64,000 nt of DNA, taken from NCBI RefSeq assembly GCF_964275005.1, contig NC_092705.1:23011980-23075979 (forward strand), read 5' to 3'. The position numbers and the translations under genes were made by a program. Each line of letters begins with the position of its first letter. The stretch's first letter is position 1. Below are positions 12,268 through 23,385 of the stretch, piece after piece. A model generated the notes under the pieces. The model was given only the letters and a program-made list of their open reading frames with translations, did no database searches and was not told the origin of the DNA. This DNA is from Diadema setosum. Lineage: Eukaryota > Echinodermata > Echinoidea > Diadematoida > Diadematidae.

Positions 12268-12708
12268 CTTCAAATTGATAGAATTCTTGCGTCGCGTTGT
12301 TTGTATTGGGCTGTGGACACATTGCCCTATAGCGACGTAAACACTGAATTGATCAGTATTTTAGTAGTAACCATGACAAAAGAAATCATGGGCATAATCA
12401 TTCGAGCAGAATTCGAACCTATGGCCCCCTGATATGACAGGCGTCTTATCCACTAGACCATCGAGCTTCCATCCGACTGTCAGTGCTGGTTGTAATCATT
12501 GTAGCATATGCAACGGGTACTGCGTAATTATTCAAATTGATGAAATTCTGGCGTCGAATTGTTTTTAATGCAACTGATTGACAGGGTGCATGTATAACAT
12601 CGACGCAAATAAGCGCTGAATTCATCTTTTGTCATGGGTACAAGTAAAACACTGATCAATTTAGTACTTATTTACGTCGATATAGGGTGATATGACAATC
12701 AGTTGCAG
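12268..12708. mobile_element. Rearranged foldback element, family G, with a tRNA-derived insert
   Basis: The arm at about 12300-12382 (CCCTATAGCGACGTAAA, TTGATCAGTATTTTAG, CCATGACAAAAGA) is complementary to 12628-12708 (TCTTTTGTCATGG, ACACTGATCAATTT, TTTACGTCGATATAGGGTG). The start of the left arm is repeated directly at about 12525-12625. A tRNA-like segment lies between the two left-arm copies. The same family forms the hairpin at 27452-27640. Confidence 0.65.
12395..12470 (-). pseudogene. tRNA-Asp-like pseudogene or SINE head
   Basis: On the minus strand an A box TGGTCTAGTGG (12450-12460) and a B box GGTTCGAATTC (12409-12419) lie at tRNA spacing. An anticodon-arm-like CGCCTGTCATATCAGG between them resembles tRNA-Asp (GTC). 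The acceptor stem does not pair well, so this is not a working tRNA. It is most likely the head of a SINE or a tRNA relic. Confidence 0.65.
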
Positions 12709-12970
12709 CTCTGTTTTGCTTACAACTTCGCCATCCTTGTTTTATCAAAGAAATCTAAATTTGAAAAGAGCCACTATGAAAAGTGACATCTCCTCTTAAA
12801 AAGAAGTTTCTGGCAATCACAAAATGGGTCGCTGTAATGCAGTTCTATGCTAATCCCAAGCAAGTATCTTGTCTGCCAGAAGGGCATTATAAACGATTTA
12901 GTACACGTGATTGTGTGAGTAAGTTATAGATGAAGAGACGCAACGCTGTGCAAGTATCTATCGGCATCTG

Positions 12971-13594
12971 TTAAAGGGGAAATCAAGTCCAAATATAAGT
13001 TAGTCTGAAAAGTAAGAGTACAATATCACTAGTTCAGAGGTAAGATTTTGACCAAAATCAGGTGAAAAAATAAGGAAGTTAGGACATTTTGAAGTTTGGT
13101 TAATTTTTCAGGAAGCAATTCTTGAACCGTCAATATGAATATGCAAATGACATAGTGAGCTCACAACTTGCCATATATAGTTTGTGCATAAAATTTTGAC
13201 ATTTCCAGTTTTTCATTCAAACGCAATTATGCCCGAGGCTCAAATCCTGGAATGTATCATTGATCACTATTCGGAAGTTATTCAGCCAGTAATACATTCA
13301 TGTTTCAGACTTCAATGACAGAAAATTGAATTTTCGTCATTTTTTTTTTTTTTGTACACGATCAATGGAAAATTGTGAGGTTATGACATAAATAGCTCAA
13401 TCATTTGCATATTCATATCCACTGTACCAGAACTGTTACAGAAATCAGGAAAACTTCAAATTGTCATTACTTCCTTATTTTCTATCTGATTTCCGCCATT
13501 TTTTTTTTTTTTGCCGTTGAACTCGTCAGATTTTATTTTTTTTTTATCATCAGACTACTTAGTAACTTATATTTTGACTGGATTTTCCCTTTAA
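12971..13594. mobile_element. Complete foldback element, family H
   Basis: Starts TTAAAGGGGAAATCAAGTCC and ends GGATTTTCCCTTTAA; the two halves are imperfect complements along most of the 624 bp. Related partial copies sit at 29548-29900 and 40394-40930. Recognisable blocks are ATAAGTTAGTCTG, ATAAGGAAGTTA and GCAATTATGCCCGAGG. No open frame of interest. Confidence 0.85.
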
Positions 13595-13778
13595 TTACCA
13601 CAGCTGCATCATTGTCAATAAAATCTTGCAGACAGCTGGAACACATGCTAAGCAGTGCCTTCCCATATTAAACTCAGTTTTACCACACTGTAGAGAAGAA
13701 AGAGAAAAGAAGAGCGTGAAGATAAAAGAAAGAATTGGATGTGGTGTCCACAAGATACACAAGATATAACAGACGACC

Positions 13779-14134
13779 TTAAAGGGATCATGCAGTTTTG
13801 GTTGAGACCTAATTTCAGGTTTCTAACGTTTTTTTATGAGATTATGAGAAACCTCGTGTGAAATATGAAAGAGCATGTAATTCTATGAGGAAATCAATGT
13901 TTATTTGATGAAAATTGGTTTTGAAATGGCCGAGATATCCAAAAAAGAGCGATTCTAATAAAATGTGGGACCCACACTTTATTACGATCGCTTTGTTTTA
14001 CTTTGTTTTTGGATGTTTCAGTCATTCCAAACCTGATTTTTTGCTTTTGACTATATCATAAGTGTTTTCTTGGTATCTCGCAAAAAGTTAAAAGCCAAAT
14101 TCTCATCTCCACCAATACTGTACTATCCCTTTAA
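13779..14134. mobile_element. TTAA-ended palindromic MITE, family J
   Basis: Starts TTAAAGGGATCATGCAGT and ends ACTGTACTATCCCTTTAA. The centre, near 13958-13985, is a palindrome around GTGGGACCCAC. The 356-bp element folds back on itself and has no coding capacity. Confidence 0.75.
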
Positions 14135-14244
14135 GTGACATGCCTTGGGTCATTTTGCCTCACGTGACTTTGTATTTATCCTGATAAGGTGATTTCCGCC
14201 ATTTCACTCCTTTTTATATCTTTTGTTATATTCAGATTTAGAGA

Positions 14245-14283
14245 GATAAATAAATAGATAGATAGATAGATAGATAGATATAG

Positions 14284-14322
<39 letters not shown>

Positions 14323-14640
14323 GAAAAGTCAGATAAACGTAATGATAGATAGAAAGGTAGATTAGACAGATAGAATGACTGGTAGATAGAAAGACAGAAA
14401 GAAAGATAGATGGAGAGATATATAGATAGATACATAGATAGAAAAAAGACAGATAAACGCAATGATAGATAGATAGAAAAATAGATTATATAGACAGAAT
14501 GATATGACTGGTAGATAGAAAGACAGGTAGAAAGAAAGAAAGATAGATAGATAAACAGATAGATAGATATGGATAGATATAGATAGATAGAAAGATAGAT
14601 AGATACACAATAGAAAGAAAGAATAAAGACAGCAAACAGA
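14245..14640. repeat. (GATA)n-rich microsatellite
   Basis: Long GATA array interrupted by GAAA/GACA variants and by two longer direct repeats (AAAGACAGATAAACG.. at about 14327 and 14444). Tyr/Leu/Ser-periodic open frames on the minus strand are products of the repeat. Confidence 0.95.
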
Positions 14641-15089
14641 GAATATGAATTGATAGATCTATAGATAAACAGAGAGAAAAAGAGGGGAGAGAGGGAGAGA
14701 GTGAGGGAGTCGGGTGAAGGGAGAAACTTTCAGAATGATTCCAGCTGACTGTAGGGTGTGGGCCTGCTCCCTCGAAGAGGTCCCACCAAATGCAGGTTTC
14801 AAAACCACGATCAAATGCGGCGGGACAATTTAGTCTATCCCACAGGGGCCATAAAATAACGACATGCCGCGTGTGCTTCCCTTTTCCCCTGTCATGCTTC
14901 AATTGTTCTTCGTAGTTTCTCAGTGAGTCACGAAAAACCGCCAAAACGTTCAATAGTTTGTGAGCATGCATCGTCATTTCTGATGGCGCTCAACAGATTG
15001 AAAGATCGAGTGTGGCGAAATATAGTCGCTGTGGTTGGTACAAACATGTATGTGCAGCTTAAATCACTACAAAAAAAAAGATAAATAGA
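14641..15089. other. Intergenic, no gene seen
   Basis: Purine-rich edge of the GATA array, then unique-looking sequence. No recognised feature. Confidence 0.4.
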
Positions 15090-15392
15090 TTAAAAAAATA
15101 AAATGTAATAATGATAATAATCATAATCATAATGATAATTTAATTAAGATTAAAATTGTAACTATAATTATAATTATACTTATAATTATAGTTATAATTG
15201 AAATGTGAACAAGAGTTCATATTACAAATATATTACCCTAGCGTTGCCAGGTACCCATCTTATACACATGGGTCGAAAGGGACATCATGGGTAAAAACAT
15301 CTTGTCCAAGGACGTGAGCACTAGGCGGAAATCGAGCTCGGGTTCTCCGATTGGGAGTCGGTAGTCTTATCCACTATGCTACAGCGCCCCCA
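15090..15392 (-). mobile_element. tRNA-derived SINE
   Basis: On the minus strand the head at about 15392-15320 has an A box TAGCATAGTGG (plus-strand 15371-15381), an anticodon-like arm CCGACTCCCAATCGG and a degenerate B box. A SINE body follows (CCTTGGACAAGATG, CCCATGTGTATAAGATGGGT, ACCTGGCAACGC). An AT-rich ATA/ATT tail at 15090-15235 ends it. The organisation is that of a tRNA-headed SINE; the poor B box suggests an old copy. Confidence 0.75.
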
Positions 15393-15462
15393 ACTACGAA
15401 ATCAATTCAAAATGGCATGGAGGTTTTCAGCCTTCAGTTTCAGTAAGTTTTATTTCTCCACT

Positions 15463-15498
<36 letters not shown>

Positions 15499-16255
15499 AG
15501 TGTGACAATATCAAACATATTATTCACAAGTCATGAAAATATTAACAGGAGATCACATTACAATTATATAATCATGTGAAGTAATACATATATTTCATAG
15601 CAAATCTTTAAAAACATGTGGAGGAGACCGTTATCAATAAGCGTCACTCCCTCCATTGAAGCAAAACCTGCTATGATGCCTTCGATGAATCTTCAAAACG
15701 TAACATGCATCTACAATACCCAGAAACTCCAAAAAAATTTTGAAATTTGATGCATTGATGAGGACGTTTTTCCCCTAGATTCGTTATTCCGTAGGTCCGT
15801 TAATCCAACGGTTTGGAGACTTTTTTCCAATCGCGATTCGCCAGAATTACGGAACGAGACGGACGCGTAAAAGGATTGATCTTCAAATCGTGGTTTGGGG
15901 GCGGAGCTTAGGATGACCTTTCAACCACTTCCGCAGAAAGACCGCGTTGGTCATATTGCTCGCACTGCAGTCAAAGCGTCCTATTATACTTACCGCTCAT
16001 GAGTGATTGATTGGAACTCGGAAAGAAGCCACACCTCCCATGATGATCCCATCTTCGCTCTGAAATTCAAAACTCAAAAAGCCTTCCTCGGTCGTGTGAA
16101 CGAAACTATAATTCGAATCGTAATTATAATTCAGCATTGCAATTACGTTTCTCGACCAGTCTGAAAACGGCCAACATCATGCACCTCCGGACCGTCATTT
16201 TGAAGCACGATTGGAATTACGATCCAAATCACCCGATTGTGGTTTGCATTCAAAA
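15393..16255. other. Intergenic with poly-A tract
   Basis: A 36-base A run lies at about 15468-15497 downstream of a CAGTTTCAGTAAGTTTTATTT segment resembling a retroelement 3' end. The rest has no recognised gene. AATTACG-type short repeats at 15850-16230 may mark another decayed inverted repeat. Confidence 0.4.
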
Positions 16256-16470
16256 TGTTCAGTTCAGTTCAGTTCAGTTCAGTTTTTATTTCTGCATTTC
16301 AAAATCAATACAAATCCACAAATCAACAAAATACTTACATAGTCATTTACAGAGCTAATATTCGTAACGTTTGGATCATACATACATTTTTTTTTTTCAA
16401 GAACGAATATTATATATAAAAGGAAGCAATAGGAAATGATAAAAATGAAATGCAGGGGACCATCATCATG
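16256..16470 (-). mobile_element. Retroelement 3' end with (TGAAC)n tail, copy 1
   Basis: Read on the minus strand it runs from CCCCTGCATTTCATTTTTAT through TTCGTTCTTGAAAAAAA to ATGCAGAAATAAAAAC and ends in a TGAAC repeat. It is nearly identical to 41462-41680 on the other strand. A short pentamer-repeat tail is typical of some LINE 3' ends and the SINEs they mobilise. No ORF is present here. Confidence 0.75.
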
Positions 16471-17579
16471 TATGTATAATTTGAAAAAATGTATAATTTG
16501 AAACACGATTCTTGTGTAATGTAACAACAATCACGTTTGAAATTATACGCAGTCCCGGTACGTGTGAAAGTAGTCATAGAATGGTGCTTGAAATTACACA
16601 CTCTCGTAAAGTGTGAAAGACAAATTTTCTCCTCTCACTCCCGAAAGGCAGTTTTACTTTACGATCCAATTCAGTTTCACTTTTAGTTTCAGTTTAGTTT
16701 AGTTATATTTTCATATTTCTCAAAGACAGCCAATACATTAGTGTTAAAGCATAAAAATACATGTCATGCACAAACAAACTTTTTGGGGGGATCTCAAGAA
16801 AAAAAATATATACAGTAAAAGTCATTTAAACGGTCATATGCGATATTGCAGATGTAAAAGAACAGAGAGAGAAACACGAAGGAAACCTACGAAAAGCTAA
16901 AGCTTGTAGGAATTGCAGGCTTCCAAGGGAGTGCGGTGTTCCCTAACTACTGTATCTATTTGGCTTTGTATCACAAAGATCTTACGAAGAATTTCCGCCC
17001 TAGTGAAGGCCAGTTAAATCATGCGAGAAAAAAAAAATGCAGTAAAATATTGTACGAAAATAAGGAGTTGTATAGAGCTAATTTACTACCACATCTACAG
17101 TACATAATTCATGTTATGCATACCAGTTAAACAAAGTCTGTTCCCGACAACGCGAAAGCATGCCCGATGACTGCCCGACACAAGGCATATTCAAGCCTTA
17201 GATGTATTTTGTCTATATCATAAGGAAACATGGAAGTCCACGTCACCATCTCCGGTGAAGAAATATCCATAACACTGTATGCACTAATAAACTAGTCCAA
17301 CATGTACCGCCCCTGCCCGGCAAATTGGCATTACCACTACAGCTGACGTTATCATCAACTACCGTTATCTGTAACCCTTTCTGTATCAAGAGCCAAAATG
17401 AATGTGCATGCATTTCACACACATACCCATGAACAGAAAAATAGCGTGACACACTGATCGCTATTTGAAGTTCAGCAAGTTTAGTTGTCATAACAAAATG
17501 GAAAACATCTACTCTCTGTGATGAATACAATTAATGTCGGGGAAAGGGTGCAGATAGCCCATGCATGTTCGATTTAAAG

Positions 17580-17611
<32 letters not shown>

Positions 17612-18265
17612 GCTGGGATATCATCAGAACGTAATCTTGGTTAGCTTGCTTTTTAAGACATCATCCCAACAATCTGGTTTCATACAAACGCAGACAGCCT
17701 TAGAATAATTTGTCGTAGTCTTCAGAAGACGATGATTTCGGTCATAATCATGACTCTCCGGTAAACGTCCGTGAATGAAAGACACTATAATCCGTGTGAA
17801 CGCTCCCCTTCGAGTAGGACATGCAAAGTAGGGGGGGGGGGAGCGTTCAGATGAGTGCAAAATCGGACACTGACTATAGAACATCCGAATAGGTTGCAGA
17901 GCAACACATGAAACCTAGGGGCTGAAGAACGTGTCACGCTAAAATGGATGCTGGTAAGGATACAGGAAAAAAATGTGGAAAGGACAAGCCATTCCTGTTC
18001 TAACCTTTGTAAACAGTTTCTTGGCAAGTTTGTGTCTCCCTACTGTAAAGTTGAATTACTTATTTTTGTCAAGTTTGATGTGAGACCAAATACGGTTAGT
18101 CTTCGGACTTTTACTTGGTGTTCTTATAATAAAACCGAAACTGAATTGAAAAATCAAGACTTCGATATATTACACAACAGTGGAACCCAGAAACGAGCTC
18201 CGTGGGACATGTTTAAGACGACGACAAACCAACATAAAGTTATCGTGTCCTGCTGTGAACTCTGT
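16471..18265. other. Intergenic, no gene seen
   Basis: Includes another likely retroelement-tail segment at about 16675-16760 (CAGTTTCACTTTTAGTTTCAGTTT), a (CA)15 microsatellite at 17581-17610 and a G9 run near 17832. No exon was recognised. Confidence 0.4.
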
Positions 18266-18267
18266 TG

Positions 18268-21198
18268 GCAGCACTGGCGTAGCCGGGGGGGGGGGGGGGG
18301 GGGGGGAGGCGATGGGGGCGGTCGCCCCCCCCCCCCCCCAAGATTTGGACCGGGGTTTTGGGAGGCGGAAAAAAAAAATCCGTGTATACTGTATGCATGC
18401 ACATGAAGCGGGTCTCCTTTGCAACCTTTCATCAAATAAGATATTTTTTTTTTAATATTTCAGTCAAAGTGTGCACCAGATCGTTGAATTTCAATTCAAA
18501 ATATGCAAAATCTCTCGTGCTTGGAGGGGGTATCCCCCTCCCAAACCCTCCCCCTCTGTGCCTCTTTCCCTAGCTTAGTACACTTTTTAGATTTACAAAC
18601 ACACAAAAAATATGAATAATTCTGAGTGCACAAGACTTATCACTTATATTCCGAAAACTCAAGGTTCCCTCATGTATAAGGGGGAATTTCCCCTTTTAAT
18701 CGACCCTTTCCTCCCTCAGCCCCCCCCCCCCATCAGTTTTTTTTTTTTTTTTTTTGTGATTTCCCAAATGTTGATTCCATCAAATATGCGTATACGAGAT
18801 ATCTCAATTCAGGCAAAGCTCCATCGGAAGGGAAGGGTGGAGATAACACTCGCCCACGCCTTCTCCCTGCTCGCCCGCCCCTCCCCCCCCCTTCCCGCCA
18901 TGCGTAGAAGTAGACTGTGGCTATACCCAGATCGCTTTATTTCAATTCTAAAAACGCAAAAGCTCCGCGAGCGGGAGGGGGAATCCCCCTTCCCTAAGCT
19001 CTACCTCACTAGACTTTATACATACACACAGATGTGCACATTCGGAATAAGAGCTAATTCCGTGATTTTAACACTTCGATGAAAAAGTATTGCACCAAAA
19101 ATTTGCACCAGATCGCTGAATTTCAGGTCTGAAAACGCAAAATCACCTTCGTGTGGGAGGGGATATGCCCCTATCTACACCCTCGTGTGCTGCTTTTTCT
19201 GTTTGATTGCTGAACTGCAGACAGCGTTCATGATATTCAGTGTAGAATAACTACAAGAAGATTATTTAAATGATATACCAATTTTATAGGCAAATTGTTC
19301 AATAATAATGTACGCAAAATATACTGCAACCTTAAACAAGTGGGACTGTTTCAACTTGTTAAAACACGCAAAACATGCATCAAATTGCACCATTTGCAAC
19401 ATCAAAATGCAAAAAGTTCTCACCGTGGGAGGGGGGACACCCCCTCCCGCACCCTCCCCTCCCCCTTCGCTCGCTCCGCTCGCTCGGGTTCAGTCGCGTT
19501 CATGATATTCAGTGAAAAGAATTAACACAAGAAGTGTATTTAATTGTACCATTTTATAGGCAAATTGTTCAATAATAATCTACAACAAAATATACTGCTA
19601 CCTTAAACAAGTGGGACTGTTTCTCGTCGATAAAACGCGCAAAAACTGCATCAAATTGCACCATTTACAACATCAAAATGCAAAAAGTTCTCACCGTGGA
19701 GGGGGACACCCCTCCCGCACCCTCCCCTCCCCCTTCGCTCGCTCCGCTCGCTCGGGTTCAGTCGCGTTCATGATATTCAGTGAAAAGAATTAACACAAGA
19801 AGTGTATTTAAATTGTACAATTTTATAGGCAAATTGTTCAATAATAATCTACATCAAAATATACTGCTACCTTAAACAAGTGGGACTGTTTCTCGTCAAT
19901 AAAACGCGCAAAACATGCATCAAATTGCACCATTACAACATCAAAATGCAAAAAGTTCTTACCGTGGGAGGGGGGACACCCCCCTCCCACACCCTCCACT
20001 CCCCCTCGCTCGCTCCGCTCGCTCGGGTTCAGTCGCGTTCATGATTATTCAGTGAAAAGATTAGCACAGGAAGTGTATTTTAATTGTACCATTTTATAAG
20101 CAAATTGTTCAATAATAATCTACATCAAAATATACTGCTACCTTAAACAAGTGAGACTGTTTCTCGTCGATAAAACGCGCAATAACATGCATCAAATGCA
20201 CCATTTACAACATCAAATGCAAAAAGTTCTTACCGTGGAGGGGGGACACCCCCCCCCCCTCCCACACCCTCCCCTCCCCCCTCTCTCGCTCCGCTCGCTG
20301 GGGTTCAGTCGCGTTCATGATATTCTGTGAAAAGAATCAACACAAGAAGTGTATTTAAATTGTACCATTTGATAGGCAAATTGTTCAATAATAATCTACA
20401 TCAAAATATACTGCTACCTTAACAAGTGGGACTGTTTCTCGTCGATAAAACGCGCAAAAACATGCATCAAATTGCACCATTTACAACATCAAAATGCAAA
20501 AAAGTTCTTACCACGGGAGGGGGACACCCCCCTCCCACACCCTCCCCTCCCCCCTCGCTCGCTCCGCTCGCTCGGATTCAGTCGTGTTCATGATATTCAG
20601 TGAAAAGAATTAATATTGAGAAGTGTGTTTAAATTATACCATTTTATAGGCAATTGTTCAATAATAATCTACACTAAAATATACTGTTACCTTAAACAAG
20701 TAGGACTGTTTCACGTCGATAAAACGAGCAAAAACCATGCATCAAATTGCACCATTTGCAACATCAAAATGCAAAAAGTTCTTACCGTGGGAGGGGGACA
20801 CCCCCCTCCCACACCCTCCCCTCCCCCCTCGCTCGCTTCCGCTCGCTCGGGTTCAGTCGCGTTCATGATATTCAGTGAAAAGAATTAATACAAGAAGTGT
20901 ATTTTGAATTATACCATTTATAGGCAAATGTTCAATAATAATCTACACTAAAATATACTGCTACCTAAACAAGTGGGACTGTTTCACGTCGATAAAACGC
21001 GCAAAACATGCATCAAATTGCACCATTTACAACATCAAAATGCAAAAAGGTCTTACCGTGGGAGGGGGGAAAACCCCCCTCCCACCCCTCCCCCCCCCCC
21101 CCCCTCGCTCGCTCCGCTCGCTCGGGCTCGGTCGCTTCGCTCCCTCGCAGAATAACCGCCCCCCAAGATCAAATCCTGGCTACGCCGTTGCAGTGACC
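18268..21198. mobile_element. 2.9 kb element with CACTGGCGTAGCC ends and an internal tandem array
   Basis: The left end CACTGGCGTAGCCGGGG and the right end CCTGGCTACGCCGTTGCAGTG are inverted repeats of the CAGTGGCGTAGCCAGG type, seen at the ends of hAT-like non-autonomous elements. The inside is almost wholly tandem units. Two to three old units with the same plan (18430-19220) are followed by seven young ones (19225-21130). No transposase was seen. Open frames reading as Pro- and Gly-rich peptides come from the C- and G-runs. Confidence 0.7.
19225..21130. repeat. Seven-unit tandem array, period about 269-276 bp
   Basis: The marker CAAATTGTTCAATAATAAT (or a close variant) recurs at 19291, 19561, 19830, 20101, 20377, 20651 and 20924. 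Each unit has an AT-rich half (ATATACTGCTACCTTAAAC, ATTGCACCATTTACAACATC), a G-run/C-run block (GTGGGAGGGGG then CACCCCCCTCCC) and a CGCTCGCTCCGCTCGCTCGG block. Units differ by small indels and substitutions. Confidence 0.95.
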
Positions 21199-22052
21199 TT
21201 TGTTTGTAGTTTCTAGCTGTGATATGGAGCACGCACGTGGTAAAATAGAAATGATAAACGTTTAATTTGTAACTATGGTGTGTTTTTCAGAACAGTAGAT
21301 GTGTACATTATTTTGCTTGAAGAATGAGAAGGACAACACCTGTTGGTGAAAGAGAAAACAGTGAGACGCACTGGTGTCTGTCTAATAATTGATAACGGTT
21401 AATAATTGTTATTCCCCTTTGAAGAGTTGTGGGGAACAAATACCGATAAATACCGATCAAAGAGAGTCTGTAACCAGCTTGACATTTGAACTTGGTTTCA
21501 TAACCGTCGTTGTTTGCTCAACTTGGACTGCTTACGTGGCGATGTCAGATAACTGATGACATAATCTGTTGAAGCACTTAGAACTCCCGAATGAGAAAGT
21601 TTCATAATGTATTCAATTTTTTTTGGAGTCTCCACCCCCCCCCCCCAAGATTATATAAGTTCAAAACATTAAAGATAATTAAAACCCATATCTTCTTGCT
21701 GAATAGGTAATTTTCCTTTCGACGTAGTCAAAAACAAAGCGTGACAAAACCGTGGAAATCACACCATCTGGTAGACAGCAAAAGAATGATAACCCAAATC
21801 TCCAGTTTGCACGGTACTTCGGTGATGTCGGACAAGATATAAGTCCCTTACACATCGCATCGCCAAAACACATTGGAGAGGATTCCGGAATCTGCCGACA
21901 AGCTGCACTTCTCTGCCGTATATCTGCTAGGACTGAGGAGGTGACGAATCTACCAAAGCTATAATCCCTTCGATACGAGGTAATCATTATCCGGTCTCCT
22001 TTCCAGCAATCTGCAAATCTGAAACTCAACCGTTTCTGTCTTCATTTCTTAC

Positions 22053-22086
<34 letters not shown>

Positions 22087-22488
22087 CTTATATCCTCTAT
22101 CTGGTGTGCTTCTTATTCTTTTTCTTAATCTAACTTCTGGGAATGATTGTAGTTGAACTGCATAAGATTGATGTTAAAAAAAGGAGTTCTTAAATTTATG
22201 AAAATATCAGTTCTGAAGTCAAATTTGAACCTTCAAAATTTCTTTGCTGTCGCACGTTTAGTTACTTAATCTTATAATAAGTTGTTTCTTTATTTTTCGT
22301 TTCAAGTTTTATTTTTAATTATCGTTTGTTTCTTACTGTGTTTCGGTTACAACTGGTGAAGGCATTCAATACAACTTGTACCCGGCATATGTTAATTTAC
22401 CAAATACCATACAGTGCAGTATAGAAATGCGAACAACAACAACAACAAAAAAGTAAACTCGCACTTCGTTGCATTTCATTAATACCCC
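21199..22488. other. Intergenic, no gene seen
   Basis: Contains a (TA)15 tract at about 22055-22086 and a poly-C run at about 21637. A 116-codon minus-strand open frame (21679-22029) has no recognised domain or splice-supported extension; I do not call it a gene. Confidence 0.4.
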
Positions 22489-22826
22489 GCTCCACAGATT
22501 TTCTCTCATCGGTCACTCATTGGTCACTCATCAGAAGCAAAGTTTGTTGTTTCCGGCCACCAACCAAATGTATCGGATGGCAATCTGATGAATCCGACTC
22601 GTGTTGGCCGATTAACGGTGAGTGTCAGACATGTCGCCTGTCATCCTCATCGGTTATTTTGCCCCATCGGATCACCGCCCGACATGTCTGACACTGACCC
22701 GATAGTCGACCAGCACAAGTCGAAATCATCGCACTTTGATCCCATACACTTCGGTGGGTGATCGGAAACAACAGACTTTGCTTCGGATGAGTGACCGATG
22801 AAAGAAAATCTCTGTGGAACTGGAGT
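22489..22826. mobile_element. Foldback MITE, family M
   Basis: The left arm (CTCCACAGATTTTCTCTCAT, CGGTCACTCAT, AAGCAAAGTTTGTTGTTTCC) is mirrored at the right (GGAAACAACAGACTTTGCTT, ATGAGTGACCGATG, AGAAAATCTCTGTGGA). The centre also mirrors itself: GTGTCAGACATGTCG against CGACATGTCTGACAC. It lies directly before family E copy 2. Non-coding. Confidence 0.85.
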
Positions 22827-22833
22827 ATAAGCA

Positions 22834-23297
22834 TTAAAGGGACATTCCAGACGATTTTCATAATTTCACATCATGTAGTACATAAATCAACAACTCCACG
22901 TATAGATTTGTTGAATTTATTGTGGTTCTTGAGCAGAGAAACAATACTTTGAAAAACCTTGAACAAATTACACTGAACAAGGATGATGACATAGGAGGCT
23001 CACATATTTCAGAAATGTAGCAGTGTAATTCCCATTATAATACCGCTTGCTTGCAAGTTCACCTGTGTATAATCTATGCATGCCTTCTTCTTTGTTCTAC
23101 TTCCTTGAGCCCCAACTCATGCATTCTTATGGTGACTCTGCCATGTCATCATCCTTGTTCATTGCAATTTGTTCTAAATTTTGAAAATAGTCTTATTTTC
23201 ATCTGGATTATCTTAAATTCTGAAACTCTGTCCTCAGTATAACTAATTTATAGTTGTTTAAATGTAAAATCTGAAAATCATCCGGAGGTCTCCTTTA
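22834..23297. mobile_element. TTAA-ended MITE, family E, copy 2
   Basis: Starts TTAAAGGGACATTCCAGACG and ends CATCCGGAGGTCTCCTTTAA. It matches 7198-7666 nearly base for base over long stretches and is the best-preserved of the three copies in the window. Confidence 0.9.
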
Positions 23298-23385
23298 AGT
23301 GTTAGAGCTCATCGTTCCAGTAGCAAGTCATTTAAACTTTATCGGCTTCCATCACGTGAACGAGGATTGCATGATTTACATTAAT

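Noticed and set aside
14238-14977. Tyr/Leu/Ser-periodic frames on the minus strand
   Set aside because: Direct translation of the GATA microsatellite and its flank.
15320-15392. Working tRNA-Gly (CCC-like loop)
   Set aside because: Poor B box, no paired acceptor stem, and attached to a SINE body and tail.
18154-19082. Gly/Pro-rich frames up to 156 codons
   Set aside because: Translation of G- and C-runs in the 2.9 kb repeat element; frames differ between units.
18268-21198. CRISPR-like array
   Set aside because: Units of about 272 bp are repeated over their full length with no short-repeat/unique-spacer pattern, and the DNA is eukaryotic.
21679-22029. 116-codon minus-strand frame
   Set aside because: Moderately balanced composition but no recognised motif, no partner exons and no family resemblance that I can name.
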